Source of the DNA: Sphingobacteriales bacterium 16-39-50 | Lineage (GTDB): Bacteria > Bacteroidota > Bacteroidia > Sphingobacteriales > Sphingobacteriaceae | Length of the DNA stretch: 64,000 nucleotides | Assembly: GCA_002257025.1 (NCBI GenBank) | Contig: NCHA01000010.1 | Location: 62,001 to 126,000, forward strand | Reading direction: 5' to 3' | Shown: piece by piece, positions 1-9,500 of the stretch | How the letters are laid out: each line of letters starts with the position of its first letter | How positions within the stretch are numbered: position 1 is the stretch's first letter | The notes under the pieces: generated by a model | What the model saw: only the letters and a program-made list of their open reading frames with translations | What the model was told of the DNA's origin: nothing | Databases searched by the model: none | Translations under genes and position numbers: made by a program

Positions 1-381
1 ATAATGTTTGGCACCCTGGCCCGCCCATGATGAAGCACCTGTTTTAACCTCCGAAATTTTGGGTTCTCCATTTTCAGAATATACTTTGACTTTTCCACCT
101 GAAACAACATAAGATGATCTTGGGGGATGAGTATGCCAGACATCCTTTTCTCCGGGCTTTACTGAATATTCTACAACTCTTACGTGTTCATTTTCCATGA
201 GCACTCTGGCTTGATTTGGAGATGTTTGTACAATATCAATGTTAACCGTGTCGGTTGCTTTCTGTGTTGAGGCAACAGTGTCTTTTGTGTCGCCTTCCAT
301 TTTACTTGAATCGTTTGTCGTGCCCTGATTACAAGCATATAAACCAGTCCCAAGCAATAATAAAATAATAATTCTTTTCAT
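1..381 (-). CDS. Cupin-domain lipoprotein (C-terminal part missing, runs off window start)
   Basis: The frame is open from an ATG at 379-381 to the window edge, giving the first 127 codons; the rest lies outside. The N-terminus reads MKRIIILLLLGTGLYACNQG: a short hydrophobic signal with a lipobox (LYAC) and a probable lipidated Cys17. A Ser/Thr/Asp-rich linker follows, to about residue 55. The remainder resembles a single cupin domain: VRVVEYSVKPGEKDVWHTHPP contains the HTH metal-ligand region, followed by SYVVSGGKVKV and GASSWAGQGAKHY. Cupins of this kind are small beta-barrels that often bind a metal. Lipidation suggests an envelope location. The substrate is unknown. It precedes the oxidoreductase gene in opposite-facing intergenic order (both on the minus strand, so the oxidoreductase is upstream). 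Confidence 0.75.
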   Translation of the reverse strand, partial: MKRIIILLLLGTGLYACNQGTTNDSSKMEGDTKDTVASTQKATDTVNIDIVQTSPNQARVLMENEHVRVVEYSVKPGEKDVWHTHPPRSSYVVSGGKVKVYSENGEPKISEVKTGASSWAGQGAKHY

Positions 382-454
382 CTGAATATAAATCGTTTAT
401 GATAATTAATAAAAAATCACTTATGCTTTTTAGAAATCAAGAATACATTTCTTC

Positions 455-489
455 TTCCTATTTCCCATTCCCTATTTCCAATTCCCCTC
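455..489. repeat. Degenerate heptamer tandem repeat (GGRAATA family)
   Basis: Five 7-bp units read on the plus strand as TTCCTAT, TTCCCAT, TCCCTAT, TTCCAAT, TCCCCTC. The array runs into the stop codon of the oxidoreductase gene. The same family recurs at 18099-18126 and 46954-47025. Confidence 0.7.
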
Positions 490-1832
490 TAAACCTTCGG
501 TACCTGCCAGCCATTATAGTAACGTGCTTTCATCAATTGATTGGCGTCAGAATCTGTAAATTCATTTTTTGCAGCATTCCAATATACTTTCTTGCCAGTT
601 TTAAAGGCAATATTCCCCATTTGTGCATTGATTGCTGCAATACTTCCAGTTTGAATTCCGCATTTTAAGCGCGTGACATCATTATTTGTAATGGCATCAA
701 CAAAATTAATGGCATGTGCTTCATGTGCATTCCGTTCAGGTTTGCGATGTGCTACTTCCTCAACCTTATTAACCCGTTGGCCATCCTTGTTTTCCGTTTC
801 AGGAATTACTTTCCAGCCGCCACGGTTGACTACCAGGGTGGCGTTATTTCCGATGAATGCAATACCTTCGGTTGAACCGTAGTTGCCTCCATCTATGCCT
901 GTAGCATGTTCCCAGAGCATATTAAATCCATCATACTCATAAACTGTTTGAAGTGTATCAGGTGTTTCAGAAGCATCATCAGGATAAGCAAATTTTCCAC
1001 CAGAAGCCATGACAGATTTCGGAGCCTGAACTCCCATTGCAAATAGGGCAATATCAATTTCATGTACACCCCAATCGGTCATTAAGCCACCGGCATAATC
1101 CCAAAACCATCTGAAATTAAAGTGAAAGCGGTTCTGATTAAAATCGCGTTTTGGCGCGGGACCTAACCACATCGTATAATCAACGCCTGCCGGTGCCTGA
1201 CTGTTAGGCAATTTAGGAACAGGTTTCATCCAGCCCTGGTATGCCCAGCATTTCACCAGCCTGATCTGGCCAAGTTTCCCTGATTTTACATAATCAATGG
1301 CTTCGGCATATTGAGACCCTGAACGCTGCCATTGTCCCACCTGTACTATTTTGCCATATCGCTGCTGCGCTTTCACCATGATCTGACATTCTTCAATAGT
1401 ATTGGCTATCGGTTTTTCAACGTACACGTGTTTGCCGGCTGAAACAGCATCGACCATGTTCAGGCAATGCCAGTGATCCGGGGTGCCGATGATGACTACA
1501 TCAATGGTGGGGTCTTCCAATAATTTGCGATAATCCCTGTATTGCTTTGGTCGTTTGCCGCGAAGCTTAAATACATCTTCTGTACGCTGGTCGAGCACGC
1601 TTTGATCTACATCTGCCAGAGCTATGCAATTCACCTGCGGGAGTTTCAGGTGTGCATTCATGTTCGACCAGCCCATACCCTTGCAGCCGATAAGCCCGAA
1701 ATTGATCTGATCGGATGGTTTAACAGTTCTGGTAAAGAGGCCGAAATCTGAAGCGCTCAGGATCTGTGGCATGCTGATTCCGGCTCCAAGGAGCATGGTA
1801 TTTTGAATGAATTTTCTTCTGGAATTATACAT
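489..1832 (-). CDS. Gfo/Idh/MocA-family oxidoreductase with Tat-type N-terminus
   Basis: A 447-aa protein of the NAD(P)-dependent Gfo/Idh/MocA family, which oxidises or reduces sugars and sugar-like polyols. The N-terminus contains SRRKFIQ followed by a hydrophobic stretch to about residue 28, a probable twin-arginine signal, so the folded cofactor-loaded enzyme is expected to cross the inner membrane. The Rossmann nucleotide-binding segment is INFGLIGCKGMGWSN (about 43-57). The family motif EKPIANT, with its catalytic-region lysine, lies near residue 140. The C-terminal half is the alpha/beta substrate domain (MWLGPAP, FRWFWDYAGGLMTDWGVHEID). Length is normal for the exported Bacteroidota subgroup. 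It is monocistronic or cotranscribed with the cupin lipoprotein downstream (about 107 bp apart). The exact substrate cannot be told from sequence. Confidence 0.88.
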   Translation of the reverse strand: MYNSRRKFIQNTMLLGAGISMPQILSASDFGLFTRTVKPSDQINFGLIGCKGMGWSNMNAHLKLPQVNCIALADVDQSVLDQRTEDVFKLRGKRPKQYRDYRKLLEDPTIDVVIIGTPDHWHCLNMVDAVSAGKHVYVEKPIANTIEECQIMVKAQQRYGKIVQVGQWQRSGSQYAEAIDYVKSGKLGQIRLVKCWAYQGWMKPVPKLPNSQAPAGVDYTMWLGPAPKRDFNQNRFHFNFRWFWDYAGGLMTDWGVHEIDIALFAMGVQAPKSVMASGGKFAYPDDASETPDTLQTVYEYDGFNMLWEHATGIDGGNYGSTEGIAFIGNNATLVVNRGGWKVIPETENKDGQRVNKVEEVAHRKPERNAHEAHAINFVDAITNNDVTRLKCGIQTGSIAAINAQMGNIAFKTGKKVYWNAAKNEFTDSDANQLMKARYYNGWQVPKV

Positions 1833-2112
1833 AGCTGGTTTTTTGCTGTCTTGTTAATTGCTTTTGAATAATTTCTCTAATCGCCTGATGACTAAAGCTA
1901 TAAAAAACCAGTAAGAAATATGCTGATTTTGAATAAATTATGAAAGGGTTGTTTGAAATGTTCTGCCGGCAATATTCTGAGAAAGCTTAGGATGGTGTTC
2001 TGTAAGGGATTGGATTAGAAATCCATTTTATCTGTAGGTCCGATCTGCCTTGCAGAACATATCGACCAGCGGAACTTAGGTTGCGATAGAGTAATTTTGT
2101 GGCTTTGATTAA

Positions 2113-2478
2113 TCAAGCTCTCAAATGCTTTTCGACTTTACTCAGTAAAACGTCAATGTCAAAAGGTTTTGCCAGATAATCATCAGGTCCACCTTGAATA
2201 TAAAGATAATCAGCAAGGTCTTGTTTCCCAGACATTAGAATGACCGGTAGAGAGCTGGTCAGAATATTTTCTTTAATGTCCTTACAAATCATTAGGCCAT
2301 CCATGTTGGCAAGTATAACATCCAATAAGATTAAGTCGGGTTTGAATTCTTCTATCTCTTCAAAGATCCTGTCTGCAGCGCCCAGACATTTTATTTCATA
2401 TCCATCTTCCATTAAGAGGATAGTAAGTATTTCTAAAATGTCGCTATTATCATCCAGAATAAGGACTTTTTTTTTCAT
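2113..2478 (-). CDS. Single-domain response regulator (receiver only)
   Basis: A 121-aa protein that is one CheY-like receiver domain with no output domain. Landmarks are the acidic pair D9-D10, the phosphoacceptor Asp53 (DLILLDVIL), the switch Ser83 (VILMSG) and Lys104 in YLAKPF. It would accept phosphate from a histidine kinase and act by protein interaction or as a phosphorelay shuttle. It is divergently oriented from the kinase cluster that begins about 490 bp away, so those kinases are plausible partners, but this is inference. Confidence 0.9.
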   Translation of the reverse strand: MKKKVLILDDNSDILEILTILLMEDGYEIKCLGAADRIFEEIEEFKPDLILLDVILANMDGLMICKDIKENILTSSLPVILMSGKQDLADYLYIQGGPDDYLAKPFDIDVLLSKVEKHLRA

Positions 2479-2965
2479 GAATTAATTATAAAATAAGCGT
2501 TTAGGCAAGAACGCCAGTTTGCTTTAACATTCCTCATGGAATATAGTAATAAATTCAGGAATAATGGAGTTAAATGAATTTGAACTTCGTTTTAATTGAA
2601 TATATTAATTAATGACTAATCCTGGTTCATATACGACTAGCATTCTATTACTGGCTTTGTTGTTTATTTCTTTAAATAAAAATATCAGATTGTCCGGCAT
2701 AAGCTTTTGAAGCTTTGGTTTAAATCGGCTTCTGTCCTGCCTCAGAACAATGCCTTGTATCCCGACCGGTTCCCCGAATAATTCAATATCGCATTTTATC
2801 CGTCTTGCTTTTTTTTAACCTGAGTGCCGCTTATTGAATGATGTGACGGAAAAGCGACCAAGTGTTGAATAATATTGTTAACTTCCGAAAATGTCTTTCG
2901 CAAAACTCTCTCTCCAGTAGCACGCAGCACCGCAGTTTTTAGACTAAACAATTGTAATAAACAAA
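2479..2965. other. Intergenic region between receiver and kinase; contains an orphan open frame
   Basis: No convincing gene is present. On the minus strand, 2605-2814 is free of stops for 69 codons (starting KKARRIKCDIELFGEPVG and ending YEPGLVIN) but has no ATG, GTG or TTG near its beginning and follows an in-frame TAA. It could be a decayed gene end or chance. The rest should contain the divergent promoters of the two flanking genes, but no clear consensus element was found. Confidence 0.4.
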
Positions 2966-4129
2966 ATGGCTAATAGAAACAAATCTGATGAGCTGAGCTT
3001 TGCTAATAAAGAACTTGCTTCTCAAAATAATGAGAAAGAAAAGTGGGCACAGGAGTTAGTAATTGCGAATAGGGAATTGGACATTGCAAACAAAGAACTG
3101 GCTTTTCAAAACGAAGTGAAAGAAAAGCGAGCTGCAGAATTGGTCATCGCAAACAGGGAACTGGCTTTTCAAAACGAAGAGAAAGAAAAGCGAGCTGCAG
3201 AGCTGGTTATTGCGAACAAAGAGCTGGCTTTTCAAAACAAGGAGAAAGAAAAGCGAGCTGCGGAACTGGTCATTGCGAATAAGGAACTGGCTTTTCAAAA
3301 TGAAGAGAAAGAAAAGCGAGCTGCAGAATTAGTCATTGCGAACAGGGAACTTAAGCATGCTGAAGATGATATCCGCAAACTGAACGACGAGCTGGAACAA
3401 AAGGTAATTGAACGTACCGCACAGCTGGAATCTGCAAACAAAGAACTCGAATCATTTTCTTATTCGGTTTCCCACGATTTAAGATCTCCTATCAGAGCAA
3501 TTAATGGTTATGCAAAGATTTTGGAGGAGGACTATAGTGATAAACTTGATTCAGATGGAAAAAAAACTCTGGACTCTATCATGCACAATTCAAAGAAAAT
3601 GGGTCAGCTAATCGATGATTTACTTGCATTCTCCAAATTGGGCAGAAAACAGGTAACGGTCTCGGAAATTAATATGACTGATCTTGTTAGGACTGTAATA
3701 GATGAATTATTATTTGAGGATGATGAAAACACTCCTGAATTTAAAATAAATGTTCTTTCGCCAGCAAAAGGAGACCAGTCTCTGATCAAACAGGTATTGA
3801 TTAATCTGATTTCTAATGCCATTAAATATTCAAAATATAAACCTGAAACTTATATCGAGATAGGTTCTGATGTAAAAGATAAGCTTGTTTTTTATTATGT
3901 AAAAGATAATGGCGCGGGATTTGATATGGAATACTACGATAAGCTTTTTGGGGTTTTTCAGAGATTACATTCGCAGGAAGAATTTGAAGGGACAGGCATT
4001 GGACTGGCCATTGTACAAAAAATAGTAAACCGGCATAATGGAACAGTTTGGGCAGAATCAGTACTGAATGAAGGATCATGTTTCTATTTCAGCCTGCCTG
4101 AGTCTAGCTTCCCCCATAATTGTTTTTAA
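2966..4129 (+). CDS. Soluble sensor histidine kinase with repeated coiled coil
   Basis: A 387-aa kinase with no membrane segment. Residues 10-160 form a long coiled coil built mostly from 21-residue repeats (core AAELVIANKELAFQNEEKEK). The HisKA dimerisation domain follows, with phospho-acceptor His170 in SVSHDLRSP. The HATPase domain shows the N box (NLISNAIKYSK, Asn284), the G1 box DNGAGF (Asp314) and the G2 box GTGIGLAI (about 342-349). It lacks a recognisable input domain such as PAS or GAF, so the coiled coil may itself be the sensor or the docking surface. It ends 9 bp before an Rcp1-like receiver gene, its probable partner. The DHp sequence resembles phytochrome-type kinases of Bacteroidota. 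Confidence 0.93.
   Translation: MANRNKSDELSFANKELASQNNEKEKWAQELVIANRELDIANKELAFQNEVKEKRAAELVIANRELAFQNEEKEKRAAELVIANKELAFQNKEKEKRAAELVIANKELAFQNEEKEKRAAELVIANRELKHAEDDIRKLNDELEQKVIERTAQLESANKELESFSYSVSHDLRSPIRAINGYAKILEEDYSDKLDSDGKKTLDSIMHNSKKMGQLIDDLLAFSKLGRKQVTVSEINMTDLVRTVIDELLFEDDENTPEFKINVLSPAKGDQSLIKQVLINLISNAIKYSKYKPETYIEIGSDVKDKLVFYYVKDNGAGFDMEYYDKLFGVFQRLHSQEEFEGTGIGLAIVQKIVNRHNGTVWAESVLNEGSCFYFSLPESSFPHNCF
3098..3349 (+). repeat. Intragenic 63-bp tandem repeat, four copies, encoding coiled coil
   Basis: Residues 45-128 of the kinase are four consecutive near-identical 21-residue units beginning LAFQNE; each is 63 bp, exactly three heptads. A more diverged copy lies at residues 17-37 (3014-3076), separated by one seven-residue heptad. 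DNA identity between units is high, so copy number could change by recombination or slippage without breaking the frame. Confidence 0.85.
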
Positions 4130-4138
4130 TAAAAATAT

Positions 4139-4579
4139 ATGAATTACAATGATGTTGAAATTTTATTTGCCGAGGATAGTATAGATGACGCTACACTCAC
4201 CATTCGTGCCCTTGTCAAGAGTGGTTTTACAAACAAACTTTATCATGTTAAAGATGGAGCTGAAGCACTTGATTTTATTTACTGCAGAGGTATGTATGCT
4301 TCACGCAATATCAATGAAAAACCTAAACTGATATTGCTCGACCTTAAGATGCCAAAACTCACTGGAATGGAGGTGCTGGAAAAAATAAAATCGGATCCAA
4401 ACTTAAAATCTATCCCTATAGTAATTCTTACTTCATCGAATGAAGACCCTGATGTGCAAAAATGCTATGCTTTGGGTGCCAATAGTTATATCGTAAAACC
4501 AGTGGATAGCGATAATTTTTTTAATGCTATAAAAGAGATCGGAATGTATTGGGTGATAATTAACCAGCCAATTCATTGA
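4139..4579 (+). CDS. Rcp1-like single-domain response regulator
   Basis: A 146-aa receiver of the Rcp1/phytochrome-partner type. This type is recognisable by the long loop before the phospho-Asp and by the tryptophan-containing tail (GMYWVIINQPIH). Key residues are E12-D13, Asp68 (LILLDLKMP), Thr98 (IVILTSS) and Lys120 (YIVKPV). There is no output domain. It starts 9 bp after the preceding histidine kinase, so the two are almost certainly one transcript and a cognate pair. A second copy of the type at 11460-11882 follows another kinase in the same way. Confidence 0.92.
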   Translation: MNYNDVEILFAEDSIDDATLTIRALVKSGFTNKLYHVKDGAEALDFIYCRGMYASRNINEKPKLILLDLKMPKLTGMEVLEKIKSDPNLKSIPIVILTSSNEDPDVQKCYALGANSYIVKPVDSDNFFNAIKEIGMYWVIINQPIH

Positions 4580-4757
4580 TATAGAATCAATTATATTGAT
4601 TCGTATAGAGAGGGTGCCGTATTGAGATAATTAGTGATAAATATTATTTTGAATCTGAGATCGATTTTTTTGATTGAAAATAGTACCTGAACGTTGATTT
4701 TTTGATGCAGAAATGGAAATTAAATAAGGTGTTTTTCTTTGCAGATAGAATAAAATA

Positions 4758-6116
4758 ATGACTGCTAATCTTAAAATACTTATTCTTGAAGACAATCAGA
4801 GCGATGCTGATTTGCTTCAGCGCGAATTGAAAAAATCAGGATTGATTTTTACTGCTGAGATTGTTCAAACCCGTGTAGATTTTGAGAAAGCACTTCATAA
4901 CTTTAATCCTGATCTAATATTATCCGATTATTCGCTGCCTTCTTTTGACGCAGTAAGTGCTTTCAATATCAAACAAAATATATCTCCGCTCATTCCTTTT
5001 ATTATTGTTTCCGGTGTTATTGGAGAAGAAAATGCTGTTGAGCTTATTAAGAATGGTGTTACTGATTATACCCCGAAGGATAAACTGTTTACATTATCCA
5101 CAAAAATTAGCCGGGCACTAAAAGACAGGGAGGAGGCGAAGGAAAAGAAAGCTATTGCCGAAAAATTAAAGATGCAAACGGCAGAATTAATCATTGCCAA
5201 TAAAGAACTTATTATTCAGAACCAGGAGAAAGAAAAAAGGACAGTAGATTTAATTGTCTTAACCGAAGCCTTGAATGTTCAGAAAGATGAGTTAAAACGA
5301 GCAAATGAAGAACTTCATGAAAAGGCTCAGCTTTTACAACAACAGGAAGAAAAACTTATCAGGACTAATGAGGATCTTGAGAAGCGGGTTTTTGAAAGAA
5401 CCTGTGAACTGGAAAATCTGAATCATGAACTTAAAGATCTGAATTTATCAAAAGATAAGTTTCTGTCGGTCATTTCCCATGATCTCCGTAACCCTTTAAC
5501 AGCATTGATGATCACATCAGATAAGTTAAGTCGCGACACCGAAAATTCCAAAGTTGGACCTCTTGCAAAGATTATTCATCGAACCTCTCATAAAATTCTT
5601 GATCAATTGAATGAACTGGTTGACTGGGCACAGATGCAGCGTGAGAAAACGACTTTTAATTCTGAAAAACTTCATTTGGTCCGGGGAGTAGATCAGAGCC
5701 TGGACTTGTTAAAAGCCAATGCCCTGCAAAAGAACATTGTCCTTGAAAATAGAATTTCCAATGATCTTTATGTAAATGCAGATACATTAATGCTTCGTTC
5801 AATTCTTCAAAACCTGGTTACGAATGCTATTAAATATACTCCGCAGGGCGGACTTGTAAAGGTTACTGCAAAGCGTATTAATAAAATGGTGGAGCTTTGC
5901 GTCACTGATTCCGGGATAGGTATGGAAGCAGATATTATGGGTAATCTCTTTGCTAATGCTAATTGTGCTTCTGTATCCGGTACAAATAATGAAAAAGGTT
6001 CAGGGCTTGGCCTGATACTGGTAAAGGATTTTGTTACTCAGCATGGCGGTACTATCCGTGCTGAAAGCGAAAAGGGGAAAGGGACAACTATTATTTTTTC
6101 TGTGCCTGCATATTAA
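4758..6116 (+). CDS. Receiver-coiled coil-histidine kinase (REC-HisKA-HATPase)
   Basis: A 452-aa cytosolic protein. Residues 5-125 are a receiver domain with E11-D12, phospho-acceptor Asp57 (LILSDYSLP) and a Lys in TPKDKL. A coiled coil of about 100 residues follows and includes the segment AELIIANKELIIQNQEKEKR, related to the repeats of the kinase at 2966-4129. HisKA has His241 (VISHDLRNPL); HATPase has NLVTNAIKYTP and DSGIGM, with the last box GSGLGLILV. The order receiver-then-kinase suggests that it is itself controlled by phosphorylation, as a mid-relay component. It sits about 180 bp after the upstream receiver gene. Confidence 0.92.
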   Translation: MTANLKILILEDNQSDADLLQRELKKSGLIFTAEIVQTRVDFEKALHNFNPDLILSDYSLPSFDAVSAFNIKQNISPLIPFIIVSGVIGEENAVELIKNGVTDYTPKDKLFTLSTKISRALKDREEAKEKKAIAEKLKMQTAELIIANKELIIQNQEKEKRTVDLIVLTEALNVQKDELKRANEELHEKAQLLQQQEEKLIRTNEDLEKRVFERTCELENLNHELKDLNLSKDKFLSVISHDLRNPLTALMITSDKLSRDTENSKVGPLAKIIHRTSHKILDQLNELVDWAQMQREKTTFNSEKLHLVRGVDQSLDLLKANALQKNIVLENRISNDLYVNADTLMLRSILQNLVTNAIKYTPQGGLVKVTAKRINKMVELCVTDSGIGMEADIMGNLFANANCASVSGTNNEKGSGLGLILVKDFVTQHGGTIRAESEKGKGTTIIFSVPAY

Positions 6117-6212
6117 CTCAAAGGGCGTGTATAGAATCTCTTTATGATGAAGCTGGATTCAGAAGAGACAATCGCAGGATTTCATCACACTTTGCCTCAC
6201 AATTCAATGAAA

Positions 6213-6238
6213 AAGGCCTCAGAATACTCTGAAGCCTT
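6213..6238 (-). terminator. Rho-independent terminator of the tRNA-Ala gene
   Basis: Two 5-bp stem halves (AAGGC/GCCTT and TCAGA/TCTGA) are separated by one C/A mismatch and closed by an ATAC loop. On the minus strand the stem is followed by five T residues. The position just past the tRNA 3' end fits. Confidence 0.7.
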
Positions 6239-6243
6239 ATATG

Positions 6244-6317
6244 TGGAGAATATCGGATTCGAACCGATCACCTCTTCACTGCCAGCGAAGCGCTCTAGCC
6301 AAATGAGCTAATCCCCC
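6244..6317 (-). tRNA. tRNA-Ala, anticodon GGC
   Basis: On the minus strand the acceptor GGGGGAT pairs with ATTCTCC (two G-T pairs). The D-arm stem is GCTC/GAGC. The anticodon stem CTTCG/TGAAG carries the loop CTGGCAG, whose central GGC reads GCC/GCT alanine codons. The T arm is ATCGG-TTCGAAT-CCGAT. The discriminator is A; the 3' CCA is not encoded (the next bases are CAT). Length is 74 nt. It is the only tRNA seen in the window and lies between two kinase genes that read the other way. Confidence 0.93.
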
Positions 6318-6431
6318 TTTTATTAGTGTGCAAAAATGAACATTATTATTGCTTTTTGCAATAGAAGATTTGATATAATTCGTTGAGAATAGTTAATAGA
6401 GGGCTACAAATATTGTGGAACTTAAATTTTT

Positions 6432-6466
6432 ATTTATCAATGATAGTAATACTATCATTGATAAAT
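6432..6466. promoter_or_regulatory. 35-bp near-perfect palindrome upstream of the large PAS kinase
   Basis: Two 17-bp arms (left arm ATTTATCAATGATAGTA) are exact reverse complements around a single A. It lies 77 bp before the start codon of the 1633-aa kinase. No T-run follows, so an operator for a dimeric regulator is more likely than a terminator; a cruciform or leader hairpin is also possible. Confidence 0.5.
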
Positions 6467-6543
6467 CTTATTTTGAATTTTAAAATTACCGCTTGTAATT
6501 TTTATCAGAATTAAGTTAGGTATTCATAATTAACAGTGCAGAA

Positions 6544-9500
6544 ATGGAAAAGGAAGCGGCAAATTATAATAATCTTTTTCTTTACAGTCCTATTCCTAAG
6601 TGGGTGTATGATATCAATACTTTCGAAATTTTAGATGTAAATAAGGCTGCCATTAAGCATTATGGATATAGCAGAAAGGAATTTCTGAATATGACCATTA
6701 GGGATTTAAGACCGCAGCCTGAAATACCTAAGATGTTTGAAGCTCATCGTAAGTCAAAAGGGCGCAAGGGTAATTTCTATATAGGAAAGTTCACTCATCT
6801 AAAAAAAAATAAAGATAAAATCCTTGTAGAAATACATGGACATAAGGTCAGCTTTAAGGGACATGAATCTATAATGGTTGTCTGTATTGACGTAACTGAG
6901 AAGGATCGTCAGTGGGATGAATTAAAGAATTCGGAAAAGAGACTTCAGGCAGCTTCTCAAATTGCTCAACTGGGTTACTGGCGATTTGAAATGGATAGTG
7001 GTAAGTTAATCTGGTCTGACGAAATTTACAGAATATGGGGGGTGCAAAAAGATAAATTTGAGTCCAGTTTTGATTACTTTTTTTCAACGATTCACCCCGA
7101 CGATCGGGAAGAATTTACCCGAAAGCAGGAATTTTTATATTCAGGAACAGAGAATCTGGATTTTGTCCATCGAATTATAATGCCCGATAAATCGGTGAAA
7201 TGGGTACATGAAATAGGCAGAATGGAGCGGGATGAAGCAGGAAATATGCTTGCTGTTGAGGGAACAGTTCAGGATATAACAGCCCAGAAGACAGAAGAGC
7301 AAAGGCTTAAACTGCTTGAAAGTGTAATTACCAATACACATGATGCTGTATTGATCACAGAAGCCGAGCCCACTGAAGGAAGAGGCCGTTTGATTGTTTA
7401 TGTGAATGAAGCATTCTGCAAAATGACAGGTTATACTTCTGAGGAAGTGGTCGGAAAATCCCCCGAAATCTTACAAGGGCCAAAATCAGATTTCAATGAA
7501 CTGAAGCGACTTTCAAAGGCTTTGGATAAATGGGAAACCTGCGAAATCAGTACCATCAACTATAAAAAATCAGGAGAGGAATTTTGGATAAACTTTACAG
7601 TAAGTCCCATAGCAAATGAAAAAGGATATTATACTCATTGGATAGCAATTGAGCGGGACATAACAGAGAAAAAAAACAGAGAACTGGAACAAAATTTATT
7701 GAGCCGAATCAGTCGGATTTTCAATGAGGAAAAGGGTCTTTCTGATGCCGCTCAAAAATTATGCTCAGCTATTGCAGAGTTTGGAGAATTCGACTTTGTA
7801 GAGCTTTGGATCCCAAACCTTGAAAATACCTTTATACAATTAATAAGTTACAAAGATTGTTCCACGGCGGCCACAGAATTTTACCGTCTGACAGAGCACG
7901 TGAAGCATTTTGAGATTGGGGATGGAATGCCTGGTTTGGTTTGGAAAACAAAGAAAACAATAACCTGGACTTCTAAGGAAACAACTACAATCTTTATTCG
8001 AACTCAAGAAGCCAAAAAAGCAGGAATATCATCCCTCATTGCGGCTCCACTACTTTTCAATGACGCTGTTGTGGGCGTCTTGAAATTGGGATCTCAAAAG
8101 GAAATTACTCAATTGAATAAATATCTGAAAATTTTGCCAAGGTTGGAGCTGTTTATTGGTTCAGAAATTAACAGAAAATCTCTTGAAACTAATCTTAATC
8201 ATCTGTTTGAAGCTATCCCTGACATTATTTCTCTTGCAGATTTTCAGGGAAGATTTCTCAAAATGAATAAAGCAGGTTGTGAACTTTTGGGTTATTCTGA
8301 AGAGGAAATTTTATTTCATAATTTTAACGAATTCGTCCACCCGGATGATACAGAAATTACTGTCAGGGAAATACAAAAGTTGAAAGAAGGAAAAACTTCC
8401 TTAAACTTTGAAAATCGATTTATCACCAAAAAAGGAGAAATCTTATGGTTGAGTTGGATTGGTGTTTCTGATATACAAGAAGGAGTGATTTATTCTTCTG
8501 CAAAGAATGTTACGAAGGAACGAAAACTGAGCGAACTAAATAGGCAAGCCTCCTCGCTTGCCAGAATCGGAAGCTGGGAGATTGATGTGGTTAATGCTAA
8601 GTTGTTTTGGTCAGATATGCTTCATAATATTCATGAAACTGATCCAGTCTCATTTATGCCCAATCTGGAAAACGGAATCAATTTTTACCGGAAGGACTTT
8701 CAGGAAATAGTCCGAAAAAGCGTAGATTCCTGCATTTCTGAGGGAACATCATTTAATTATGAAGCTGCAATCATCACAGCTAAAAATAAAGAGCGTTGGA
8801 TTCACGCTATAGGATATTCAGAGTTTGTTGATGGGAAATGTGTTCGTGTATTTGGGAGTTTTCAAGATATCAGTCAGTTTAAGGAAACAGAAGCAAAGCT
8901 TAAATACATAACCGATGATTTGCCGGGAGTGGTTTTTCAATATATGATCTACCCAGATGGTACGGACGCACTTCACACGGTCAGTAAAGCCTGTGAAAAG
9001 ATCTGGATGCTGACCCAGGAAGAATGTTATCAAGACAATAATCTGATCTGGAAACAAATAAAGGCGGGAGGAGATTTTGACAGGGTATTAGCGGATATTC
9101 AGTATTCTGTTAAAAATATGAGCCAGTGGCATAGTCGCTGGAGAAACATTCTGCCGGATGGTAGTATTCGATGGCATGAAGGTTATGGTACTCCCTATGT
9201 TTTGCCTGATAAAACCATTGTGTTTAATTCGATGATATTTGATATTACTGTCGAGGAAAAGGCTAAAGTATTGTATGATGAAACCTCCAAATTGGCTCTT
9301 GTAGGCAGTTGGGAAGTAAGTCTAAAAAATAATTCAGTTGATACCTTGTACTGGTCGCCCATGGTCAGGCAGATACTGGAGTTGCCCGCTGATTACAACC
9401 CGGGTCCAACAGGTGGTTTTGAGTTTTATGTGCCCGAGAGTAAGGAGCAGATATACCTGGCCTTTGAAAATCTAATTAATCGAAAGATACCTTTTGATCT

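Noticed and set aside
3056..3298. An 80-codon frame on the minus strand opposite the kinase repeats
   Set aside because: It is the reverse complement of the coiled-coil repeats and its apparent periodicity only mirrors them.
3098..3349. The 63-bp repeats as a CRISPR array
   Set aside because: They are contiguous, in frame, without spacers and encode heptads.
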